Positions 32,001 to 37,372 of a stretch of DNA of 64,000 nt are shown piece by piece; position 1 is the first letter of the stretch; each line of letters opens with the position of its first letter. Source of the stretch: Catellatospora coxensis (lineage in GTDB: Bacteria; Actinomycetota; Actinomycetes; Mycobacteriales; Micromonosporaceae). The position numbers and the translations under genes are program-made. The notes below the pieces were generated by a model. That model was given only the letters and a program-made list of their open reading frames with translations, searched no databases and had not been told where the DNA came from. The stretch spans positions 248,001-312,000 of the forward strand of contig NZ_BONI01000001.1 in assembly GCF_016862635.1 (NCBI RefSeq), given 5' to 3'.

Positions 32001-33097
32001 CCGACTGGGGCTTCGCGGCGATCACGCACGAGCTGCAGGAGGCGGGCCACGGCGCGGCGATGTTCATCGTCACCGAGTGGCAGGCCGGCACCTCGCACGC
32101 CTGGCTCGCGGTCAACCAGGACGGGACCATCCTGTTCCTGGACCCGCAGACCCGCCAGATCGCCGAGAACGTGTCGATGTACGGGCACACCGGCGACCCG
32201 TCGAACAACGCCAACGTCGTCGGCATGTACGCGATGATGCTGGACGCGAACGGCGACCCGGAGCCCATGTCCAGCCTCGCCCAGACCTCGTGGGGGAAGG
32301 CCGAACTGGCCCAGCAGCAACAACAGCCGCAACCCGACCCGGAGCCCGGCCCCGAGCCGGTTCACCAGCCTGGTCCCAGCCTGGACAAGCAGCCGGCTCC
32401 GAGCCTGGCGCAGCAGGATGGGCCACAAGGCCAGGAACCCGCGGGCGCACTACCCGATCCGGGCGCGGCGTCAGCGGCTCAGCCGTCGGACGCCGGGATC
32501 CGGCACGCGGGTGAATTGTCACAGGCGGGCGCACCGGAGGCCTATGCGAAGATCCGTGCATGGACTGATGTCGTCGAGCGGGTGGCCGACTACACCGGAC
32601 ATCCGCCGGAGATCATCGAGCGGGCCTGGCGGAACCTGTTCGTCGACGTGCACGATGTCGCGGTCGGGCCGGGCCAGGTCGAGCACGGGGTCTGGTTTCC
32701 GGCCTACCACCACAATTCCGGACCATGGCTGAAGGCCTATGAAGGCACCTTTCCGGACGACATCGAGGTGCGGGGTTTTGCGCTGCTGCTCGCCCACGAA
32801 TACGTGGAGTCCCGCCTGCTCGAGGAAGGTGTGCCGTTCAACTCGGCCGACCCGCGCTGCTGGAGTCCCGACGAGGAGGACGGCGGATGGATGGAGGGCA
32901 CCGCCGACGGCATCTATGCAGCGCACTTCCTGGCGCCGCGACACAACCCGCTGAACCAGTTCATCCAGTACCGCGGCATGGGATTGGTGCCGCTGGACAT
33001 GTCGGTGCTGCCCCCGGAGACAGGGGACCCGCTGAGCGTGGACAATCTTGAAGCAGTGGTCAGTGCCGTGCTTGAGATCTTGAGGAGCCGGGGATGA
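23054..33097 (+). CDS. Giant multi-warhead polymorphic toxin frame (type VII-type N-terminus)
   Basis: One open frame of 3347 codons from ATG 23054 (GGGGAGGG 5 bases upstream). Residues 1-335: CpnT-like/WXG N-terminal region (YFDAPGWMKECLDWVIGMDW) with a hydrophobic helix and Lys-rich helices. Residues 336-780: Gly/Ser then Thr/Gln/Pro linker. Papain-fold domain 1 (about 860-1080) has Cys919, His1024, Asp1039 in the glutamine-deamidase order. A ParB-like segment (1150-1240) includes RFTQRSVSP and DNRRMRAANLAG. RelA/SpoT-like domains lie at about 1316-1609, 1920-2180 and 2320-2580. Papain-fold domain 2 has Cys2911, His3015, Asp3030. The last 190 residues are unassigned. Four nested genes occupy codons 1609-1711, 1742-1844, 2183-2291 and 2585-2693, where this frame reads only Gly/Arg/Asp-rich sequence. 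It may be one polypeptide or a cassette array. No stop occurs before 33095. Confidence 0.8.
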   Translation: MSWLPSPIPHPLSYFDAPGWMKECLDWVIGMDWPEGDEQATWDLADDWYAVAGDLADPLTESERAALDAVAAFGGAEGKVAAAIKEAWGQIGSGDEKSALQAAAYVAGALGEMLEGGGCDIQGAKLEYYIELGLLLIELIALAVAAFFTFGASTAAAGPACMATRFAIKEILKRLLKSLIERGIKRALKDKLKDLGKDFGKKLGKWAIKAGKEGLDEMKEELLTQGAIQTYQTATGRRDGLDLGDLAMAGWAGFAGGAASTLAGGHNGGFVSKVSHGVRGEVLGDIGGSLATGQLPDAGNLGMAATSGARSSVTSHLTGELNNMTTNIVSNLAGTSFDGDPSTNITTAAAATAAAGGGGSGGGGGPQGGTAGSGGGSGGGSGGSHGGGSGSGSGGLAGVAPPEATAAPAAPAAPPPVANVPAQANTVIAPAVATAPQAMAAPSTAAPAAPAVASPASGLAGTSAAPSVSASTSASGSVSTGSGGLSGTGSAGGTATAGTSPSGGGTGSGGPSGSTATSGSGTASGSGTTSGSGTSGTGTSGSGTGSGSNTSGSTGTNPASGARPAAGVTATGPTQAGLAAQTGTPSQTGPSVQANASTTTPSAQANTSVTTSATQASASTAAPSAQTNTTAQTPSSQTGPSAQTNTTTQTPSTQTGPTAQASTSTQTGPASQTTATNPQGTTPSTTGPQNPATQNPATAQHPATAQNPPHQQGQTTSPSSSTSPQTAPAQQPPGDPARPQPAPAQQPDPATPAVAVVPGADNRGPGPDSDTRPPAADGRRDGERSRAEARRWSDAYHGGLRAQRREILASMGRPGALAAAAWDALNRHDGADFTRGGVTTDDVSALTGTDQPPSVDATRRYDQRGGYRPVLTQHQLDLENAVPRDEDGRPLQFPPLRSGWLRYANDGGPQADPTRAVNCVDVLLSVADTWLHGRPRCAAARTLDGFASGNPDQPAGPEPRGPHRIEDFFGGRLQQLCPDTRGLDRQAARQTVDASYARLADQLRQAGPGAMAVIIHHSSDGTAHTWPVFNDGGVIMYADPQQPPGTPTTTPPYTSGIIQMDAMVIGPDGEQSVIDGAPTGAWSQYQGQPDPAAAPAGVHATQLDADMQRPLTDAELAEHGIRVGEATLDDLGYPDPSVLSDADRVRLEAMLPQTAVVSTQDVRFTQRSVSPNSGDLTMDQFTARMAETGWQGGPAHVIAWGDGSMSSMDNRRMRAANLAGLDTVPVCVHRPDEPLTSLPDGEDPDRTKYRRPLQTDIRMVDGRLVVGGDRGEVVHPRGTVPATFGEAALFRAAEQRSLLPGRLYGADTVPVTIGKPPEPDVVVDDLELDEREMLTGLHEAAVANADGIRDDIAQLVSAYNLSPDTDGILQMPGIDHRVKELASLVRKYLVEGRFFGVEGFPERANDAVRFMVRLPEGEGYRPAFDAVRSGLEAQGYQLTDIKNFFASGNRFLGLNVTFTSPTGQLFEVQFPTENSERAWILTHDAYEVLRREGSLDENGERQNAELPARRVHALLSMLALNEELGVNDVPPGIDTIVGPPPESAPVGAKSTNLAVWITKNAKIWQQYRAWLDDQQESFAGFGDILAEFGIDPDDVPITPEVAEKLERIDGELLRALRGGQVETSGEGDHRDSRRGGRDAVGPPAEGVGVRPDDGGVRDGSPRLRGPLGGDQQGTGRGADPADHQGEGSAPRRGDDSLDLPVEGSPAAGRRLTDQASPEVPSDPAPSDVFVTPEAANGPEQVDGELLRVLRDGQVETPGERDLRDPGRGERDAVEPSQERLDLRSGEGGVPAGSPRVRGPLGGDQQGAGRGADPADHGGEGGAPRRGDDSLDLPVEGSPAAGRRLTPSSDTAASPELATDAQADSASPDAAQRPADPGSSTVPAQRDGDTDPGTATPPAQPPAGPPPDPMGRFFAPPPSDGPDGEEHAMLDDVYERALEASERILGDLQRFTAAAETALGLPEGSLPLRDTDHKAKSRESLERKYLAEERQGGPDQYAASVNDSVRFSIQLPDGPGYLPALDAVLAQLAAADYELEGKVNNFWNAGNRFYGMNTTFRAPDGTLFEVQFPTERSYQVWHATHVEYETMRNVKATPEQRVRALLRMLEVNRAAGMIDEIPPGVADRRPKDASLAKWIADNSEVWAAFERQLAAEGRTPGDVIAEYDLTPDDFPITPEVAARLEAQNVALQSHLPEGHRGLPGPGGSGPDHRGRGVPGVSDLGSPGPELAVRPGDGGVHPGPGHVRLPAQADRPAGGGTDRDGDHERDRPAAERGGDPRGVPGVPPSPRSGDAGLADPAGPPDPAGPPPEPMGAVFEPEPTTQDLTAEEFAMLDEVYETSRQRSAEIMADIQTAMAAVNGSPEHSGDDLHLLADTDETRFKSRESLQRKYLLEGQAHGHEHFAATINDAVRFSVVMPDGDAYRPAFDALVRQMADRGYELDGPPKDFWRPGNRFFGTNATFRAEDGTYFEVQFPTQLSFELWQQTHHDYEVLRDDSLPAEQRLRALLSMIEANRRAGIMDAIPAGMGGDGAKDNGLAKFLSEQPEVLDELRAQLAQEGRTPADLIAEFDLAPDDFAVTPKVAPNLREEDAALLRALREGHRVPPGPGTDGSDRQGPGDPGGADVRPPSGGLAVSPGRGLGDHEQSELGRPASPGGPDGGRADRAGDLAGDRPAAERDADRGDLRGVAPSPRPGDAALAGDPDPATPDATDTPPMPGSTPPGPVGMDPADPNHPQWPYRAGLQTRRMSLELQRRQQEADALAAEAAKHLAEMHKYRSWATFYSEQQPDAEQAKLCQEWADRHQQWANEWGKASKAAYNGTYTANQTTTVGTDAEWVAVNTDDGDLLVDVPAADGRPYLYRGGLRPPLQQHQDDLIAALPRTPGGFLQMNPDPRVGTWFGLANDGGPELDPSRGINCVDCMISAWRTWRGRPQVSAPRTFDGYAGTDVNAVTGGEVGGMARVAAAVGGAWQTVFPNMSQSPATQAQQWSDWGFAAITHELQEAGHGAAMFIVTEWQAGTSHAWLAVNQDGTILFLDPQTRQIAENVSMYGHTGDPSNNANVVGMYAMMLDANGDPEPMSSLAQTSWGKAELAQQQQQPQPDPEPGPEPVHQPGPSLDKQPAPSLAQQDGPQGQEPAGALPDPGAASAAQPSDAGIRHAGELSQAGAPEAYAKIRAWTDVVERVADYTGHPPEIIERAWRNLFVDVHDVAVGPGQVEHGVWFPAYHHNSGPWLKAYEGTFPDDIEVRGFALLLAHEYVESRLLEEGVPFNSADPRCWSPDEEDGGWMEGTADGIYAAHFLAPRHNPLNQFIQYRGMGLVPLDMSVLPPETGDPLSVDNLEAVVSAVLEILRSRG
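27879..28187 (+). CDS. Nested putative immunity protein 1
   Basis: A 102-residue acidic protein encoded in the +1 frame inside the giant toxin frame, starting within the last codons of RelA/SpoT-like domain 1. GGAG at 27868-27871 gives 7-base spacing to ATG 27879. It reads MVSYYALYAVDKSKPPARGI, then MLWDHRQKAWVYDPTTVAYVM, a DRSEEISREQAEELTLQIT helix and LPDEETILWIFQW. It is homologous to the genes at 28278, 29601 and 30807. Conservation of this frame across four copies, the ribosome site and the downstream-of-toxin position support an immunity role. The family is not one I can name. Confidence 0.75.
   Translation: MVSYYALYAVDKSKPPARGIIVTHGGVDAMLWDHRQKAWVYDPTTVAYVMDHHDYVDRSEEISREQAEELTLQITKGKEALPDEETILWIFQWKGAPPQDDD
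28278..28586 (+). CDS. Nested putative immunity protein 2 (orphan copy)
   Basis: A 102-residue paralogue of the preceding nested gene in the same +1 frame. The last 50 residues are nearly identical (YVDRSEEISREQAEELTLQI shared), while the first half differs (VTQGGENAMLWSRRKNAWIY). GGAG at 28267-28270 gives the same 7-base spacing to ATG 28278. No full toxin domain precedes it, only about 15 codons resembling the end of a RelA/SpoT-like unit. It may be a spare immunity gene left after loss of its toxin. Confidence 0.72.
   Translation: MVSYYAFYATDKSKPPASGIFVTQGGENAMLWSRRKNAWIYDPGKVAYLLDHHEYVDRSEEISREQAEELTLQITEGKEALPDEETILWIFQWKGAPPQDDD
29601..29927 (+). CDS. Nested putative immunity protein 3
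   Basis: A 108-residue acidic protein in the +1 frame, starting at the end of RelA/SpoT-like domain 2 with GGAGG at 29590-29594, 6 bases before ATG. It shares with nested gene 4 MLHY-x-A-x-Y-x-x-DIE, DQE-x-x-GLI, the central DHRA-x-x-WRY, RRRPIDRPEAEQIAMAI and GTDPLPSEEEILEVFRESHRRR. It shares the same skeleton with nested genes 1 and 2 (Y-x-A-x-Y, W/M-x-D/S-H/R-R, LP-x-E-x-x-I). Probably neutralises the preceding RelA/SpoT-like domain. Specificity is unproven. Confidence 0.75.
   Translation: MLHYKAIYRKDIEDFPDQEAVGLIIAGEGYLEYLIWDHRAQSWRYDPETAGFILGRDTYDYRRRPIDRPEAEQIAMAITNGTDPLPSEEEILEVFRESHRRRAAGTLD
30807..31133 (+). CDS. Nested putative immunity protein 4
   Basis: A 108-residue paralogue of nested gene 3, again in the +1 frame and starting in the final codons of RelA/SpoT-like domain 3. 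GAGGG at 30796-30800 lies 6 bases before ATG 30807. It reads MLHYFALYVRDIEYHPDQEP, then DHRAGGWRYRPDAVSEIM, DRRRPVDRTAAERIALAI and GTGPLPSETQIEEIFAESHRRR. After its TAG stop the giant toxin frame resumes with a Pro-rich linker leading to the second papain-fold domain. Confidence 0.75.
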   Translation: MLHYFALYVRDIEYHPDQEPTGLIVKGPGTREALMYDHRAGGWRYRPDAVSEIMNSLSWDDRRRPVDRTAAERIALAISQGTGPLPSETQIEEIFAESHRRRAQETQP

Positions 33098-33666
33098 AGG
33101 TGGAGGCGAGCACCGAGCGCCTGATCGAGCGGCTCGACGCCGTCGACTGGGACGAGAGCATGGACCGCAACGGGTCACGGGTCAGGCTGATGCAGGAGTA
33201 CCTGCGCCGGTCTGCGCTGTGGGCGCAGGCGCTGGGCCGGACCGAGCACTGGCCCTTCTTCGACATCGCCTCCTTCGTCGACCCCGCGGCGCGGATCGAC
33301 GAGCAGACGGCCGCGGCGGTGCGACGGCGCATGGGTGAGGGCGGCGCGCGGCCGCTGGACGCGACCATCGTCCGCTACATGCTGGACTTCAGCGTGCTGG
33401 AGAATTGGCCCGACGGGCTGCCAGACCCGTTCGAACCACTCCTGATGGTGTACGAACGTGGTGGGCCCTTTGACTGGGAGGCGGGGCGGGTGTATATCGG
33501 TTCGGCCGTGGGCATCCCCCAGGGCACCTGGGAGAAGTACGTCGGCCGCACGCCGCTGGACGATGTGAGCCCAGCTGCGCTGGACGCACTGGACGAGGCA
33601 TGGCTGGCCCGGCGGGCGGAGCAGGCACGTGCTTACCAGGCCGGTGTACAGCGCCGCGACGGCTGA
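33094..33666 (+). CDS. Putative immunity protein overlapping the toxin stop (family X, copy 1)
   Basis: A 190-residue soluble protein whose ATG overlaps the giant-frame stop (ATGA), with GAGGAG 6 bases upstream. It starts MKVEASTERLIERLDAVDWD and continues NGSRVRLMQEYLRRSALWAQAL, WPFFDIASF, IVRYMLDFSVLENWPDGLPD and FEPLLMVYERGG. It has no signal peptide or membrane segment. It is homologous to the next gene. Its position directly after the toxin, with coupled translation, is the classical immunity position. I cannot assign a named family. Confidence 0.72.
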   Translation: MKVEASTERLIERLDAVDWDESMDRNGSRVRLMQEYLRRSALWAQALGRTEHWPFFDIASFVDPAARIDEQTAAAVRRRMGEGGARPLDATIVRYMLDFSVLENWPDGLPDPFEPLLMVYERGGPFDWEAGRVYIGSAVGIPQGTWEKYVGRTPLDDVSPAALDALDEAWLARRAEQARAYQAGVQRRDG

Positions 33667-33774
33667 TGGTGTGGCAGCGGCTCACGATCCGGCAACCGCT
33701 GCTCGGCTGCCGGAGGTGCCGCCCGCTGCCCGGACCGCGGCGCGCCCCGACGGCGATGTCCAGGAGAACCGGTA

Positions 33775-34341
33775 ATGAAGGTGAATGCTCGCACCGAGCA
33801 GTTGATCACGCGGTTGCGCGGGGTGGTCTGGGAGGAGAGCCTGGTCCACAACGGGTCGCGCATCGCGCTGATGCGAGAGTACCTGCGCCGTTCCGCGCTG
33901 TGGGCACAGGCGCTGGACCGGGCGGACGCCTGGCCGTTCTTCGACATCGCGGCGGCGGCCGGCCGGGGTGCCCTGCTCGACGAGGCGTTCCTGGACTCGG
34001 TGCTGGACGGGCTGGAGGGGCGGGGATTGCGGCCGCTCGACCCGCGGATCATCCGGTACATGCTCGACTTCACCGCGTTGCCGGCCAGGCCGCAGGATCC
34101 ACCCGATCCGTTCGAGCCGTTGCTCATGGTGCACGAGCGCGGCGGGTCCTTCAGCCGGGCGGCCGGCAGCATCCGGATCGGCGTCGGCGACGGCGTGCCG
34201 GCGCGGTCGCCGGAGCGCTACGCGCGGCTCGCTCCGGCGGAGGATCTGGGCCCGGCGGCGCTGGACGCACTGGACAGGTCCTGGGAGGAGCGCCGCGCAG
34301 GGGCTTCGCGTCGGGTCCGCGAGGCGGATCAGCGCAGCTGA
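33775..34341 (+). CDS. Putative immunity protein (family X, copy 2)
   Basis: A 188-residue paralogue of the preceding gene: MKVNARTEQLITRLRGVVWE, NGSRIALMREYLRRSALWAQAL, WPFFDIAAA, IIRYMLDFTALPARP and FEPLLMVHERGG. AGGAGAACCGGTA precedes ATG 33775. The 108 bases before it hold no gene. Tandem, diverged copies suggest protection against related but non-identical toxins, in this cell or in rivals. Confidence 0.72.
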   Translation: MKVNARTEQLITRLRGVVWEESLVHNGSRIALMREYLRRSALWAQALDRADAWPFFDIAAAAGRGALLDEAFLDSVLDGLEGRGLRPLDPRIIRYMLDFTALPARPQDPPDPFEPLLMVHERGGSFSRAAGSIRIGVGDGVPARSPERYARLAPAEDLGPAALDALDRSWEERRAGASRRVREADQRS

Positions 34342-34520
34342 CCGGGCTGCCGGCGAAGACACGCGAGGTGGCTCCCGAACTGGCTGGTCCCGGTGGGCTG
34401 GGAATCCATGATGATCGTAGGTCTACATTGGACATGTTTTCGAGATCGTGCCTGCCCGTGGCAGGGTGAGGCCCGGCCCGCGCCAGCCGCGGCCCGGATC
34501 GTGCAGGGGAAGGGACTCCG

Positions 34521-35774
34521 ATGACCGTCACGGCGCAGGACGCGCAGCGAGTGGCCGAGCAGCTGGCCCGCGGGGCGGGCGGCACGCACCGGCCGTACGT
34601 CGCGGAGTTCCCGGAGTGCTTCATCGTCTGGACGCTGCCCGACAGCGCGGGGCCACCGGAGCCCGGGGCGGGCGCGCGGCTGGTCATCGACCGGCAGGAC
34701 GCGCGGGTCAGCACGTACCCGTCGGTGCCGCTGGAACACGTCCGCCGCCTGCACCGGCAGCACCGGGCCGAGCAGGAGCCGGCCGCCCCGGTGACCGCCG
34801 ATCCGCTGGCGGCGCTGCGACGGCTGGGCGGCGGTTCGGCCCCGGGGGTCACGGTGCGCCTGGTGCCCGCCGACGGCCTGCCGCGCGAGACGACCGGCGC
34901 CAAGGGCGACCAGGAGCTCAATCACCACCCGCTGGTGGTCAAGTGGCTGGCGGTGCAGAGCCCGGGTTCGCTGGTACGCGGCACCCGGCGGCACGCGGAG
35001 CTGGTCGTGCTGTCCGACTGGCTGCACGAGCTGGAGCACGCGGCAGCCACCCGCGGCGAACCGGGCCTGACCATCGCGCAGGTGCGTGCCGCCGCGCAGC
35101 AGGTGCAGGAGCTGCGGCTCACGCTGGTGCGCGACCCGGGCGATCCGCTCGCGGGCACGCCGGCCGGGCCGTGCGACACCTGCCTGGCCGCCTGGATCCA
35201 CTTCGGGCTCGCGCCCGCCTCCGCCGCGGTCGGGCCGGTCGAGCCGGTCGCGCCGCCGACGGGCATCCCGGGGCCGCTGGCGAACCTGTCCCCGGACGTC
35301 GCGGCGACGCTGGCCGCGGGCGGCTGGGACGTGCCGCTGCGGCTGGACGGGCGCATCGTGTCCGCGGTGGAGTGGGCCGAGCTGTCGGTGCGGGCGCTGG
35401 AGGAGTACGGCCACCCGCCGCTGGAGCCGTTGCGGGCCGCGATCGAGAAGTTCCCGTACCTGGTCTCGGTACGCCGCGGACCGGGGGTGGCGCACTGGGT
35501 GCGCCCGTTCGAGCTGGGCGGCGACCTGGTCGGTGCGACCGCGGACTCGCTGGCCGACTTCGGCCGGGTCATCGGCGCGCGGCTCGCCCCGATCGGCGCG
35601 GAGCAGGCCGGCGACGCCATCATCGCCGTGGACGAGAACAGCCGGGTCTGGGTCCTCGACCAGGCCGGCGAATGGTACGCGGGCCCCGACCTCGACACCG
35701 CCTTCGTCGTCCTCCTCCAGGGCCACCCCATGCCCCGGGTCCGCGACGACGGCACCCTCGAACCCCCGGCCTGA
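34521..35774 (+). CDS. YwqJ-like deaminase domain fused to SUKH-type immunity domain
   Basis: A 417-residue protein. Residues 1-75 resemble an Imm35-like lid (EFPECFIVWTLP, GARLVIDRQDARVSTYPSVP). Residues 130-230 look like a YwqJ-type cytidine-deaminase fold with His158-Ala-Glu160 in RRHAELVVLSD and Cys218/Cys221 in PCDTC. These are the zinc ligands and the general acid/base. Residues 250-417 match a SUKH-3-like immunity domain (FPYLVSVRRG, GRVIGARLAPIG, AIIAVDENSRVWVLDQAGEWYAG). The deaminase could be an enzyme, or a captured toxin fold with immunity. A ribosome site (GGGGAAGGGA) precedes ATG 34521. Confidence 0.72.
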   Translation: MTVTAQDAQRVAEQLARGAGGTHRPYVAEFPECFIVWTLPDSAGPPEPGAGARLVIDRQDARVSTYPSVPLEHVRRLHRQHRAEQEPAAPVTADPLAALRRLGGGSAPGVTVRLVPADGLPRETTGAKGDQELNHHPLVVKWLAVQSPGSLVRGTRRHAELVVLSDWLHELEHAAATRGEPGLTIAQVRAAAQQVQELRLTLVRDPGDPLAGTPAGPCDTCLAAWIHFGLAPASAAVGPVEPVAPPTGIPGPLANLSPDVAATLAAGGWDVPLRLDGRIVSAVEWAELSVRALEEYGHPPLEPLRAAIEKFPYLVSVRRGPGVAHWVRPFELGGDLVGATADSLADFGRVIGARLAPIGAEQAGDAIIAVDENSRVWVLDQAGEWYAGPDLDTAFVVLLQGHPMPRVRDDGTLEPPA

Positions 35775-35802
35775 CCCGGCCTCACCGGCCGGGAAGCCTC
35801 GC

Positions 35803-35863
35803 GTTGATCATGAAGTTGTGGCAGCGACACGCCGTCGAGCCGTGCCATAAGTTCATGATCAAC
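35803..35863. terminator. Bidirectional inverted repeat between convergent deaminase/SUKH genes
   Basis: Arms 35803-35823 and 35843-35863 are 21 nt (GTTGATCATGAA... / ...TTCATGATCAAC) with two mismatches and a 19-base loop. It separates two paralogous genes that converge on it. Confidence 0.7.
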
Positions 35864-35879
35864 CCGGCTCTGCGGGTGG

Positions 35880-37250
35880 TTACCAGGTGCCGGTGGTGCG
35901 GAGGCGGGGGGTGGAGCGGCCGATGAGGAGGGTCTGGACGGCGTCTTCCAGGGTGGGGCCGAGGAACCAGGCGCCGGCGTGGTCCACGGCGAAGACGCGG
36001 TGGTGCTCGTCGACGGCGAGGATGGAGTGCAGGCCGCCGGCCTCGCCGCCGATCGGGAAGAGCCGTGCGCCGAGGCGTTCGGACAGGTCGCCGAGGGTGT
36101 CGGCGGTCTGCTCGCGGGTCCACACGTCGAGGGTGAACGACTCCACGCGCTGAGCCGCGCCGCTCTGGCTCTGCAGCACCGGGTGGAACGGCGCGTACGG
36201 CTCCAGCAGGTCCACCAGGAACGGCAGCGCGGGCAGCCGGTGGCGTACGCCGGGCACGGCGATCGTGGCGGCCACCGCCTCGGCGGTGATCGCCCGCAGC
36301 GCCGCCCGGCCGGCCGCGCCGCGCTGCGGGGGCTCGGGGCGGACCAGGTCGCGGGGCAGCTCGCCGGGCATGCCGAGGCTCACCAGGGCGGTGCCGCAGG
36401 TGTTGCAGGACGCGGCGGGCGTGGGGTTGTCGGCCGGCGCGCCCTCGCGCAGCAGGTGCAGCCGCAGCGTCGCCCCGGCGAGCTGCCGGGCGGCCCAGGC
36501 CGGGTCGGTGTGCGCCGCGCCGCCGAGCTCGAACAGGGCCTTGGACACGACGATCAGGTCGGGGTGGCGGTGCGCGCCGCGGGTGCGGCTGCCGGGCGGG
36601 ATCGCGGCGAGCGCGTGCGCGACGGCCGGGTGGTGCGCCGGCTCGGCGTCGGCGGTGTGCCCGAGCGCCTGGAACGTCCGCCCGGCCACCTCCAGCGTCG
36701 CCACCACCTGCGGCAGCGTGGGCGCGGGCACGCCGGGGTTGAGCCGGGCCAGCTGAGCGGCGAGCGCCATGGCGCGCCGCTCCGCCTCGTCGGCCGACAG
36801 CCGAGGCGGTCCGAACGGCGAGGACGTCAGGGCGGCGTTCGGCGGGGGAGGTCCGGGCGTCAGCGAGTGCGGGTCGGCCGGGACCGAGAGCACGGGCGGC
36901 AGCGGCGGCAGCGGCGGCGGCATCGTGCCGACCGGCGCCCCGGGCGGCGGGGTGGGCCGCGGCGCGGCCGGGTAAACCGCCTGGGCGGTCGCGGCGGGGC
37001 CGGCGTACCGGCTCATGGCGACCTGCGGCGGCAGGCCCGGCACCACCGTCAGCGCGCCGGTCTCCCGATCGATGATCACGGTCTCGCCGCTGCCGGGCTC
37101 GGGCACCGCGCCGCCGGCCGGGGGCGGCGACCAGACGACCCAGCCGCCCGGGAACTCGGTGAGCCGGGGCTCGCACTCGTAGCCGCGGCGCAGGGTCTCG
37201 CCGACGGCCCAGTGCCGCGCGATCTCCTCCAGCCGTTCCTGTGAAATCAT
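35880..37250 (-). CDS. Paralogous deaminase-fold/SUKH-type protein with altered active site
   Basis: A 456-residue product from ATG 37250. Residues 1-70 resemble the same Imm35-like start (LTEFPGGWVVWSPPP, GETVIIDRETGALTVVPGLP). A Pro-rich linker follows. The deaminase-like region keeps the CxxC (Cys282, Cys285 in SCNTC), but the HAE motif is His229-Pro-Asp231, so the catalytic Glu is an Asp. The C-terminus is SUKH-3-like (LGARLFPIGGEAG, ILAVDEHHRVFAVDHAGAWF). It is an inverted paralogue of the convergent neighbour and may be an inactive immunity version. Confidence 0.72.
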   Translation of the reverse strand: MISQERLEEIARHWAVGETLRRGYECEPRLTEFPGGWVVWSPPPAGGAVPEPGSGETVIIDRETGALTVVPGLPPQVAMSRYAGPAATAQAVYPAAPRPTPPPGAPVGTMPPPLPPLPPVLSVPADPHSLTPGPPPPNAALTSSPFGPPRLSADEAERRAMALAAQLARLNPGVPAPTLPQVVATLEVAGRTFQALGHTADAEPAHHPAVAHALAAIPPGSRTRGAHRHPDLIVVSKALFELGGAAHTDPAWAARQLAGATLRLHLLREGAPADNPTPAASCNTCGTALVSLGMPGELPRDLVRPEPPQRGAAGRAALRAITAEAVAATIAVPGVRHRLPALPFLVDLLEPYAPFHPVLQSQSGAAQRVESFTLDVWTREQTADTLGDLSERLGARLFPIGGEAGGLHSILAVDEHHRVFAVDHAGAWFLGPTLEDAVQTLLIGRSTPRLRTTGTW

Positions 37251-37372
37251 TGCGGCTCCCGCGTTCGGCGATCGGTCTGGACAACTTATCGCAGCAGGGC
37301 ACGAAGGGAGGTATCCCGCCCATCCGTGCCCGGGCGCGGGCCCGGCCGCGCTGAGGGGACTACGGTTCGAAC

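Noticed and set aside
32761-32830. AHEYVESRLLEE as a zincin HExxH motif
   Set aside because: The fifth residue is Glu, not His, so the classic zinc motif is absent. I leave the domain unassigned.
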